Shown: positions 1 through 5,072 of the stretch, piece after piece
Position numbering within the stretch: the first letter of the stretch is position 1
How the letters are laid out: each line of letters starts with the position of its first letter
Assembly: GCA_025928735.1 (NCBI GenBank)
Contig: JAICIW010000124.1
Coordinates: forward strand, 1-6,856
Reading direction: 5' to 3'
DNA length: 6,856 nt
DNA from: Rhodanobacteraceae bacterium
GTDB lineage: Bacteria > Pseudomonadota > Gammaproteobacteria > Xanthomonadales > Rhodanobacteraceae
Position numbers and translations under genes: made by a program
The notes under the pieces: generated by a model
Databases searched by the model: none
What the model was told of the DNA's origin: nothing
The model's input: only the letters and a program-made list of their open reading frames with translations

Positions 1-73
1 TCGAGGAAATCGGCAGGAATTCGGTGATGCCCTCGATGATGCCGAGGATGACAACGCGGAAAAAATCGTGCAT
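1..73 (-). CDS. uppP: Undecaprenyl-diphosphatase (UppP/BacA), N-terminal fragment
   Basis: The reverse complement from base 73 reads MHDFFRVVILGIIEGITEFL followed by PISS and runs off the window edge (24 codons). The segment with E14, E18 and the following FLPISS is the family's hallmark N-terminal motif; the two glutamates correspond to the (E/Q)xxxE catalytic motif. UppP is an integral inner-membrane phosphatase. It converts undecaprenyl diphosphate to undecaprenyl phosphate, recycling the lipid carrier for peptidoglycan, O-antigen and other glycans, and it can confer bacitracin tolerance. The ATG is the only sensible start because an in-frame TGA lies five codons upstream; no strong Shine-Dalgarno is visible in between. 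The gene is divergent from the acyltransferase gene. Only the N-terminus is seen, so intactness of the rest cannot be judged. Confidence 0.92.
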   Translation of the reverse strand, partial: MHDFFRVVILGIIEGITEFLPISS

Positions 74-147
74 GGGCGCTGCGCTTCAGGCCAAAGTCGC
101 GCAAGTGTAAGCGGGCGAAGGCTTGCGGCGCAGCCGTTCGTCGAGGG

Positions 148-176
148 ATTTTCGCGCGGCGTTCCGATCGTGTTAA
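148..176 (-). promoter_or_regulatory. Candidate sigma-70 promoter for uppP
   Basis: On the minus strand, TTAACA (171-176; 5 of 6 matches to TTGACA) is followed after exactly 17 bases by GAAAAT (148-153; 4 of 6 matches to TATAAT, but lacking the first T). This would start transcription near base 141, giving uppP a leader of about 70 nt. It is the best-spaced pair I found in the divergent region 74-319; I could not find an equally good plus-strand pair for the acyltransferase gene. Confidence 0.3.
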
Positions 177-274
177 CGCGCGCTGCGTCATCATGTCTCC
201 ATCGCTTTCGCGTGCCGGCTGTGGTGACGCCGCACGCAATCCAGGCATCGAGCAGGGGGGAATGCCGGACGACG

Positions 275-292
275 GGCACGTATCCACGTGCC
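275..292 (+). promoter_or_regulatory. Perfect hairpin upstream of the acyltransferase gene
   Basis: GGCACGT (275-281) and ACGTGCC (286-292) form a perfect 7-bp inverted repeat around the tetraloop ATCC. It ends 9 bases before the Shine-Dalgarno of the acyltransferase gene at 320. There is no following T-run, so it is not an intrinsic terminator. It could be an mRNA hairpin affecting translation, or a DNA operator. The structure itself is plain; its function is inferred only from position. Confidence 0.5.
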
Positions 293-301
293 GCCAATGT
301 C

Positions 302-309
302 GGAGGAAA
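302..309 (+). promoter_or_regulatory. Ribosome binding site deciding the acyltransferase start
   Basis: GGAGGAAA at 302-309 is the only strong Shine-Dalgarno match upstream of the acyltransferase domain. The first in-frame ATG after it is at 320, leaving 13 bases between GGAGG and ATG, longer than usual. An in-frame CTG at 314 would have ideal spacing but is a rare start codon, so ATG 320 is preferred. Confidence 0.5.
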
Positions 310-319
310 CATCCTGCGG

Positions 320-1576
320 ATGATCGGCGAATCTGCCGTCAACTGGACCCGTACCCTTTATCGGCCGCTCCGTCGCGTCGGACAGCATGCGCTGCGCAAA
401 CCCGTCGCACGCACGACGCGAATCTCGCGGCAACCCGAACGTTATCCCGCACTCGACCATGCGCGCTTCGTGTTGATCGCGCTGGTGGTGATCGGACATC
501 TGTTGGAACAACTGGCCGATTCCGGCCCCTTCGCGGCGGCGCTTTACCGCTGGATCTACCTGTTCCACATGCCGGCGTTCGTGCTGGTTTCCGGCGCGGT
601 TTCGAAAGCAAACCTGACGCGTCGCCGCGCATTCGCACTGGCGACCTGCGTGTTGCTGCCGTACGTGGTGTTCCAGACACTCTATCCCGCGTGGGATGCG
701 TGGCTGTCCGGCTCCGGTGACTGGTCGCAAGGCTATCTCACGCCGTACTGGTTGCTGTGGTATCTGCTGAGCCTCGCATCCTGGCGGGTGTTGTTGCCGC
801 TGTTTGCGCGGTTGAAGTTTGCATTGCCGCTGGCGGTGATCATCGCGCTGGCGGCAGGGGTGGCACCATGGATCGACTATCCGTTCTCGTTGTCGCGCAC
901 GCTGGTGTTCTTCCCGTTGTTCCTGCTCGGCCACCGCATCGGCGCGCGGCGGTTGCAGCAATTGGGCGCGGCGCCGACGCGCCGGTTCACCGCGGTGCTG
1001 ATCCTTTTTGCTGCAGCAGTCGGCGCGTGGTTTCTGCGTGACCTTGATCCGGAGTGGTTGTATGCGTCGATGGGCTATGCGCCCTTGCAGATCGCGCCGC
1101 TTGCGGGCGCGGTCACGAGACTTGCGCTGCTGAGCGCCTCGGCCCTTTGCGCGCTGTCGGTGCTCGCGCTGGTGCCGCGCCGCGCGCGTCACGCCGGCTT
1201 CGGGCGGCGCAGCCTGACGGCTTATCTGGTGCACGGCTTCCTGGTGCTTGGCCTCGCTGCGGCGGGTGCCTTTGCGTGGTTGGCGCAAACGCTTCCGGCG
1301 TGGGCGGGGCTGGTTCTGTGCGTGACGGCGGGCGCCGCGATCGCGGCGTCGCTCTCCACCCGTTGGGCCGACAGGATTTTTGCGCCGCTGATCTGTCCGA
1401 TGCCATGGATGTTGGCCGTCGGAGAAATTTTGGCGAGGCACCGTTCCTGGGGGTTGGCGCCGGCCCGGCCATTCCTGTCTCGGCGTGCACCGCCGCGCGA
1501 TCGGCCTTCGGCAGATCGCAAGCGTGAGGCTTCACCCATACGCCCGCGGATGGAACAAAACAAACGTCTGTATTAG
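320..1576 (+). CDS. Membrane acyltransferase, fucose-4-O-acetylase / acyltransferase-3 type
   Basis: This 418-residue multi-pass membrane protein probably transfers an acetyl or other acyl group to a sugar of a surface or periplasmic glycan; the substrate cannot be told. The family signature begins with YPALDHARF (D46), then a hydrophobic helix ending VVIGH (H60), FHMPAF (83-87) and SG (91-92). This is the conserved D...GH...HMP.F..SG pattern of COG3594-like proteins. About ten hydrophobic segments follow, including TPYWLLWYL near 141-149 and SLTAYLVHGF with H305 near 298-307. Residues 1-42 are strongly basic and precede the domain, and residues 371-418 form a basic hydrophilic tail. The frame is open further upstream to base 68, but that would overlap uppP and add 84 residues unlike the family; the Shine-Dalgarno at 302 supports the ATG at 320. 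The esterase gene starts 42 bp downstream, so cotranscription is possible. Confidence 0.85.
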   Translation: MIGESAVNWTRTLYRPLRRVGQHALRKPVARTTRISRQPERYPALDHARFVLIALVVIGHLLEQLADSGPFAAALYRWIYLFHMPAFVLVSGAVSKANLTRRRAFALATCVLLPYVVFQTLYPAWDAWLSGSGDWSQGYLTPYWLLWYLLSLASWRVLLPLFARLKFALPLAVIIALAAGVAPWIDYPFSLSRTLVFFPLFLLGHRIGARRLQQLGAAPTRRFTAVLILFAAAVGAWFLRDLDPEWLYASMGYAPLQIAPLAGAVTRLALLSASALCALSVLALVPRRARHAGFGRRSLTAYLVHGFLVLGLAAAGAFAWLAQTLPAWAGLVLCVTAGAAIAASLSTRWADRIFAPLICPMPWMLAVGEILARHRSWGLAPARPFLSRRAPPRDRPSADRKREASPIRPRMEQNKRLY

Positions 1577-1604
1577 GCTTGGCGCGTCCGCCGTTTGGCA
1601 CCCC

Positions 1605-1610
1605 CGGAGA
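1605..1610 (+). promoter_or_regulatory. Ribosome binding site deciding the esterase start
   Basis: CGGAGA (1605-1610) lies 8 bases before ATG 1619. An in-frame TTG at 1595 upstream would place eight residues before the signal peptide and has no such site, so ATG 1619 is chosen. Confidence 0.65.
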
Positions 1611-1618
1611 ATTTCGCC

Positions 1619-3721
1619 ATGTTCCGTCCGCGTCATCTCGCCTGCGCCGTGGCGCTGGCACTTGCCAGTTCCGCCGCGTTCGCGCAAACCGCGCCGTCCG
1701 TCGCGCAACCGTCCGCGCACGCGGGCTTGTTCGACAACGTCGTGGTGTTCGGCGACAGCCTGAGCGATGACGGGAATCTCGACCTGTCTTGCATCAGTCA
1801 GGGCGCATGCCCGCAGTTGCCTTTCCTGATGCGCTTCACTACCAACCCGGGCGAAGTCGCGGTCGAGCACATCGCGGATTACTTCGGAACGCCGCTCACC
1901 CCGGCGCTGATGCAGGGCACCGACTTCGCCTTCGGTGGCGCCGGCATCCTCAACAATTCGCCGGGCACGCCCTCGAGCGTGCCGCTCCTGCCGACCCAGC
2001 TCGGCATGTATCTGCAGGCCACGGGCAACAAGGCCGATCCGGACACGCTGTATGCGGTGTGGGGTGGCGCCAACGACGTGTTCTACGCCGCGACGTCCGG
2101 CGCGGCGGCCGCGACCGCGCAACAGTTGATCCAGCAGACGATTGCGGCGCAGGTGCAGCAGGCGATCGCGAACAACGTGATCCCGAATGATCCGACGGCG
2201 ATTGCCGCCTTCACGATGCAGATCACGCCCATCGTGACGCAACAAGTGGTGGCGCAGGTGACGGCGGGTGCGGGCGTGTCCTCGCTGATGGACCAGACCC
2301 AGATCCAGGCCTATCTGCAGCAGGCTGCGACGACCGAACTCGGCATGATCAAGCAACTCGGCGATGCGGGTGCGCGCTACGTGATGGTGTTCAACCTGCC
2401 GAACATCGGCCTGACGCCATCCGGCATCGCGCAAGGCCCGACGGCCGCAGGGCAGCTCACCGGGCTTTCGCTGGTCTACAACAACGCGCTGAATGCGGGG
2501 CTTGCAAACGCGGGCGTCAACATCATCCCCGTAAATGCGTTCGCGCTGCTCAACGAGATCGTGGCCGATCCGGCGCGCTACGGGTTCACCAACGTCACCC
2601 AGCCTGCGTGCACCGGTGGCGATGGCAGTTCATTCGAATGTCTGCCCGCCGGCACGCCGGGGGCTACCGTTACCTATCAGCCGGGCACCGAGAGCACCTA
2701 TCTCTTCGCCGACGGCGTGCATCCCACCGCCGCCACGCATGCGCTGCTGGCGCAGTACGCGGAATCGATCATCACCGCGCCGGGCGAGATTTCATTGCTG
2801 GGCGAGGCACCGCTGCAGATCAACCACAGCCTCAATCGTTCGGTGCAGGGCCAGGCCACCACCAGCCTCGCGGGCGCGCCAGGCAATGGCTTGCGGGTGT
2901 GGGCGAACTATGACTACGCGCGCCAGCGCCTCGACGCGCAGGTGAATTCGCCCAAGAGCAGCAACGACGTCAATACGCTCAGCGTCGGCGCGGATATCCA
3001 TCCATCCGATGCGCTGACCGCGGGCATGGCTTTCACCATCGGCCAGCAGAAGGACGAATTCGCGGGCAACGCCGGCGGCTTCAAGTTGCAGGATCTGCTG
3101 GCCACGGGTTACGTGATGTGGGGTTGGCAGGACGCGTACTTCGGCGCGATCGGCAGCTTCGGGCATCTGGGTTACAGCAACGTGCACCGCAACATCCCGA
3201 TCGGCCCGACCGTGCGCTACGAAGACGGCGATACGTCGGGCTCGCATACGGCATTCGCGCTGACCGGCGGCTGGTGGCTGGATTTCGGCGCCTGGCGCAC
3301 GGGACCCTTCGCCGACATCACGTGGCAGCACATCCACGTGGATGGCTACAACGAAAACGGCAACGACGCCACGGCGATGACGTTCGGCAGGCAGGATCGT
3401 CACGCGCTGATCGGCACGCTGGGTTGGCAGCTCGCCGCGAACCTGCAGGCCGGCGGCGCGACGTTGCATCCTTATGCGCGCGTCGCATGGAACCACGACA
3501 GCGATGCCGATCCGCGCGACGTCAGGGCGGGTCTGGTCGGAATGCCGGGCACGTTCGCGTTGCCGGGCTTCGTGCCGGACAGCAACTGGGGCAGCGCGGG
3601 CGTGGGCATTGCCGCCGACTTCACGCCCAGCTTTTCGGGCTGGATCGGCTACGACGGCCGCTTCTCCGATTCCAGCCAGCGCGTCAACAGCGTGAACATC
3701 GGCGCCAAGTTCCGGTTCTGA
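1619..3721 (+). CDS. estA: Autotransporter GDSL (SGNH) esterase/lipase, EstA-like
   Basis: This 700-residue protein is a secreted esterase displayed on the outer membrane by its own barrel (type Va secretion). Residues 1-22 are a signal peptide, with cleavage expected after AFA-22. The passenger carries the SGNH blocks: VVVFGDSLSDDGN with nucleophile S47, a block II glycine near 106 (FAFGGAG), GGAND with N152, and DGVHP with D365 and H368. Residues from about 405 form the autotransporter beta-barrel. That part includes VDGYNENGNDATAM (574-587), resembling the EstA barrel as I recall it, and ends in a C-terminal Phe (GAKFRF) as barrel proteins usually do. Cys58/Cys64 and Cys331/Cys341 are spaced for two disulfides. 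The family acts on short- and medium-chain esters or lipids; the natural substrate is unknown. Between N152 and residue 251 lies an Ala/Gln-rich stretch about 65 residues longer than in Pseudomonas EstA. A terminator follows the stop. Confidence 0.93.
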   Translation: MFRPRHLACAVALALASSAAFAQTAPSVAQPSAHAGLFDNVVVFGDSLSDDGNLDLSCISQGACPQLPFLMRFTTNPGEVAVEHIADYFGTPLTPALMQGTDFAFGGAGILNNSPGTPSSVPLLPTQLGMYLQATGNKADPDTLYAVWGGANDVFYAATSGAAAATAQQLIQQTIAAQVQQAIANNVIPNDPTAIAAFTMQITPIVTQQVVAQVTAGAGVSSLMDQTQIQAYLQQAATTELGMIKQLGDAGARYVMVFNLPNIGLTPSGIAQGPTAAGQLTGLSLVYNNALNAGLANAGVNIIPVNAFALLNEIVADPARYGFTNVTQPACTGGDGSSFECLPAGTPGATVTYQPGTESTYLFADGVHPTAATHALLAQYAESIITAPGEISLLGEAPLQINHSLNRSVQGQATTSLAGAPGNGLRVWANYDYARQRLDAQVNSPKSSNDVNTLSVGADIHPSDALTAGMAFTIGQQKDEFAGNAGGFKLQDLLATGYVMWGWQDAYFGAIGSFGHLGYSNVHRNIPIGPTVRYEDGDTSGSHTAFALTGGWWLDFGAWRTGPFADITWQHIHVDGYNENGNDATAMTFGRQDRHALIGTLGWQLAANLQAGGATLHPYARVAWNHDSDADPRDVRAGLVGMPGTFALPGFVPDSNWGSAGVGIAADFTPSFSGWIGYDGRFSDSSQRVNSVNIGAKFRF

Positions 3722-3742
3722 TTCGCGCCATTGCAAGAAGCA

Positions 3743-3774
3743 AAAAGCCGCGCGTCTTGCGACGCGCGGCTTTT
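3743..3774. terminator. Bidirectional intrinsic terminator
   Basis: A perfect 14-bp inverted repeat (3743-3756 with 3761-3774) surrounds a 4-base loop. Each strand ends in a T-run: four T on the plus strand, five on the minus strand counting base 3742. It lies 21 bases from both the esterase stop (3721) and the lipoprotein stop (3796), so it serves the two convergent genes. In the minus-strand transcript the loop is GCAA, a stabilising GNRA tetraloop. Confidence 0.93.
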
Positions 3775-3795
3775 CCATTCACGGGACCGCAGCGC

Positions 3796-4650
3796 TCAGT
3801 GGTTCTTGGCGAATTTCTTGTATTCGGCCTCGGCCTGCTTGTGCAGCGACTTGGCTTCGTCATCGGAAACCTTGTCGCCCTTGCCGCCGGTCTGCTGATT
3901 CAGGACCAGCACGCCGTTGTCGTCCCAGCCGACTTTCGCGGTCGAGGTGGCCGGCGCATCGGGCTTGGGCATCTGTTCCTGCACCACCACCCACGGCAGG
4001 GCGTTGCGGAAAGCGTACTGGGTTTTGGTGAAGCCCTTGTCGGCCTGGTTGACCTGCTCGATGACGAATTCGACGCCGTGGACGTCGCTGAATACCTGCC
4101 AGCTATGCGACTCGCCGATCTTGCTGGAGGTGCCGGACTTCACTTTCATGCCGCCGGTCTGGCGCTTGGCGTTCTCGAAATCGGCCAGCATCTTTTCCGC
4201 CGGCGTCGGCTCGGCCACCAGCGTCAGGTCGACGTTGGCAGGCTGGCCGTGGGTCAGCACCGGCTGCTGCAACTTGGTCGAGTAGGTGCGGCCGCTGTCC
4301 TGCATGGTGGCCTGCAGGACGTACAAATCGTTCGGGTTGATGGCAGACGACGAAAATGGAATGCGGAATGTCTGCGGAAACGTGGGCGGACTGAAATCCT
4401 GCTTGTTGACGGTGACGCTTGGTTGCTGGGTGACGTCCACCAGCGAAAGCTCAAGTCTGGCCTCGGGCGTGATCGCCGACGGTGGATTCTGCACCGTGAC
4501 GGTACCGCTCACCGCGGTGGCCGAGGACGCTGGCATTCCGGCAGAGGCCGACGCGGCGGCCGACGAACTGCCGCCTGACTCACTGGAACCGCCGCAACCT
4601 GCCAGCAGCAGGGGGGCAGCCAGCAATGACGCAACAACAAGCTTTCGCAT
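3796..4650 (-). CDS. YbaY/YscW-family lipoprotein with extra C-terminal region
   Basis: This 284-residue lipoprotein begins MRKLVVASLLAAPLLLAGCG: a basic start, a hydrophobic core and lipobox LAGC with Cys19. Glycine at +2 favours sorting to the outer membrane. Residues 20-46 are a Gly/Ser/Ala linker. Residues 47-146, from VSGTVTVQNPPSAITPEARL onward and including FRIPF near 95-99, fit the YbaY/YscW beta-sandwich family. That family comprises small outer-membrane lipoproteins, including the YscW-type pilotin that helps a type III secretin, but most chromosomal members have no firm function. Residues 150-284 (SHSWQVFSDV, LPWVVVQEQ, a Lys/Glu-rich helix ending KKFAKNH) are beyond the usual length, since E. 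coli YbaY is about 190 residues, and I do not recognise them. The start is set by GAGGAA eight bases upstream; 21 further in-frame codons upstream would ruin the signal peptide. No secretion genes are nearby, so a pilotin role is not supported. Confidence 0.85.
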   Translation of the reverse strand: MRKLVVASLLAAPLLLAGCGGSSESGGSSSAAASASAGMPASSATAVSGTVTVQNPPSAITPEARLELSLVDVTQQPSVTVNKQDFSPPTFPQTFRIPFSSSAINPNDLYVLQATMQDSGRTYSTKLQQPVLTHGQPANVDLTLVAEPTPAEKMLADFENAKRQTGGMKVKSGTSSKIGESHSWQVFSDVHGVEFVIEQVNQADKGFTKTQYAFRNALPWVVVQEQMPKPDAPATSTAKVGWDDNGVLVLNQQTGGKGDKVSDDEAKSLHKQAEAEYKKFAKNH

Positions 4651-4658
4651 GGGGGGAA

Positions 4659-4664
4659 TTCCTC
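4659..4664 (-). promoter_or_regulatory. Ribosome binding site deciding the lipoprotein start
   Basis: On the minus strand GAGGAA is followed by 8 bases (TT and a run of six C) and then ATG at 4650. This fixes the start directly before the lipoprotein signal peptide rather than at the in-frame ATG at 4713. Confidence 0.7.
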
Positions 4665-4827
4665 GTGATGGATCGGCGCGCATCAAGTGCGGTGCGCTGC
4701 GGCACACGGCCACGCGTGGATGCGGGCCAGAACTTTCATATTACCGCGGGCCGCCGCGCGACGAAAGGCATCGTGCAAGGGCGTTCACCCCGGGTGCGGG
4801 ATGTCGCTGTTGTGTGAGGCTGCGCCT

Positions 4828-4856
4828 GCCGGGGGAGTGCCGGCCAAGGCCCCGGC
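4828..4856. repeat. GC-rich inverted repeat
   Basis: GCCGGGG (4828-4834) pairs with CCCCGGC (4850-4856) around a 15-base loop that itself contains the palindrome GCCGGC. The following AATAGATTT is not a T-run, so it is at best a weak plus-strand terminator. It lies just upstream of the receptor promoter region. In such GC-rich DNA a 7-bp arm can arise by chance. Confidence 0.4.
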
Positions 4857-4869
4857 TGGGGAATAGATT

Positions 4870-4882
4870 TGACACAATGTCA
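4870..4882. promoter_or_regulatory. Candidate operator TGACA-CAA-TGTCA
   Basis: Two perfect 5-base arms, TGACA and TGTCA, are separated by CAA. The centre (4876) is about 68 bp upstream of the predicted receptor transcription start, a position typical of an activator site. The TTGACA at 4869-4874 also looks like a perfect -35 box, but no -10 follows at 16-18 bases. A regulator-binding site is therefore the more likely reading, though the regulator cannot be named. Confidence 0.35.
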
Positions 4883-4908
4883 TGTCTTTCAGCGAACTTT
4901 CATCGGCG

Positions 4909-4937
4909 TTGCAACTTCGTAACTTTGCGGCTAATGT
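4909..4937 (+). promoter_or_regulatory. Candidate promoter of the TonB-receptor gene
   Basis: TTGCAA (4909-4914; 4 of 6 matches to the -35 box) and TAATGT (4932-4937; keeps the key first T, A and last T of the -10 box) are separated by exactly 17 bases. They lie in the least GC-rich part of the intergenic region. Transcription would begin near 4944 and give a leader of about 130 nt. Confidence 0.4.
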
Positions 4938-4944
4938 GAACTAC

Positions 4945-4954
4945 GCGTTAACGC
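4945..4954. repeat. Perfect 10-bp palindrome GCGTTAACGC
   Basis: This perfect palindrome lies directly at the predicted receptor transcription start, a location suited to a repressor operator. GTTAACGC also occurs at 172-179 in the other divergent region. Function is a guess from position; the site is short. Confidence 0.35.
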
Positions 4955-4962
4955 CCGGCTTT

Positions 4963-4989
4963 GCTTGAACGGGAATCAAGCGTTTCCCG
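4963..4989 (+). promoter_or_regulatory. Two interleaved, competing stems in the receptor leader
   Basis: Stem A pairs GCTTGA (4963-4968) with TCAAGC (4976-4981), enclosing the loop ACGGGAA. Stem B pairs CGGGAA (4970-4975, inside that loop) with TTCCCG (4984-4989). Both are perfect 6-bp stems. They are interleaved, so they either exclude one another or form a tight pseudoknot. CCCG at 4954-4957 can also pair with CGGG at 4970-4973. This could be a leader that switches structure, but no known riboswitch class is recognised. Confidence 0.4.
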
Positions 4990-5002
4990 GATACGAAACT
5001 TT

Positions 5003-5037
5003 CGCCCGCCTTCCCTCGACGCGTGAGGGAGCGGGCG
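5003..5037 (+). promoter_or_regulatory. Strong GC-rich hairpin in the receptor leader
   Basis: CGCCCGC (5003-5009) plus TCCCTC (5012-5017) pair with GAGGGA (5025-5030) plus GCGGGCG (5031-5037). The result is a 13-bp stem with a 2-base bulge (CT) and a 7-base loop. No T-run follows, so it is not a terminator as it stands. It ends 21 bases before the receptor Shine-Dalgarno and may set mRNA stability or translation. Confidence 0.6.
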
Positions 5038-5072
5038 TCAACCAGATCACCGCACCACGGGGAGTACTCCTG

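Larger units (their letters stand above)
4651..5072. other. Intergenic region between divergent lipoprotein and TonB-receptor genes
   Basis: These 422 bp hold no convincing gene. Open frames here lack a ribosome binding site and protein-like composition. The left part should contain the lipoprotein promoter: a minus-strand TAATAT at 4738-4743 is a possible -10, but without a good -35. It also carries a perfect 10-bp palindrome CCACGCGTGG (4710-4719) and the inverted repeat CACCC-C-GGGTG (4786-4796). From about 4860 the sequence becomes clearly less GC-rich, as expected for the receptor promoter. The right part, 4945-5037, is dense in inverted repeats listed separately. Confidence 0.7.

Noticed and set aside
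172..179. GTTAACGC shared between the two divergent regions (172-179 and 4947-4954)
   Set aside because: Eight bases are too short to claim a common regulator, and the flanks differ. It is kept only as a remark.
68..319. Upstream extension of the acyltransferase frame to ATG 68
   Set aside because: It overlaps the uppP start and has no ribosome binding site. The added 84 residues do not resemble the family.
191..1441. Long minus-strand frame of about 416 codons
   Set aside because: Its product is dominated by Arg, Gln and His with no domain. It is the antisense of a well-recognised membrane acyltransferase, a common artefact in high-GC DNA.
1532..2434. Minus-strand frame antisense to the esterase
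   Set aside because: The product is Arg/His-rich low-complexity sequence, and it lies opposite the conserved GDSL catalytic domain.
2792..3778. Minus-strand frame of about 328 codons antisense to the esterase barrel
   Set aside because: It crosses the terminator, lacks recognisable motifs and lies opposite an evident autotransporter barrel.
3118..4578. Plus-strand frame of about 486 codons
   Set aside because: It runs through the esterase barrel, the terminator and then antisense through the lipoprotein. No single protein family fits, and both real genes are well supported.
4626..4817. Small plus-strand gene in the intergenic region
   Set aside because: It begins inside the lipoprotein gene and the product has no recognisable features. 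No ribosome binding site is evident.
4869..4897. TTGACA at 4869 as the receptor -35 box
   Set aside because: No -10-like hexamer occurs 16-18 bases downstream; the pair at 4909/4932 fits better.
4963..4989. H-type pseudoknot from the two interleaved stems
   Set aside because: The linker crossing the first stem would be only two bases, which is too tight for a full 6-bp stem. Alternative hairpins are more likely.
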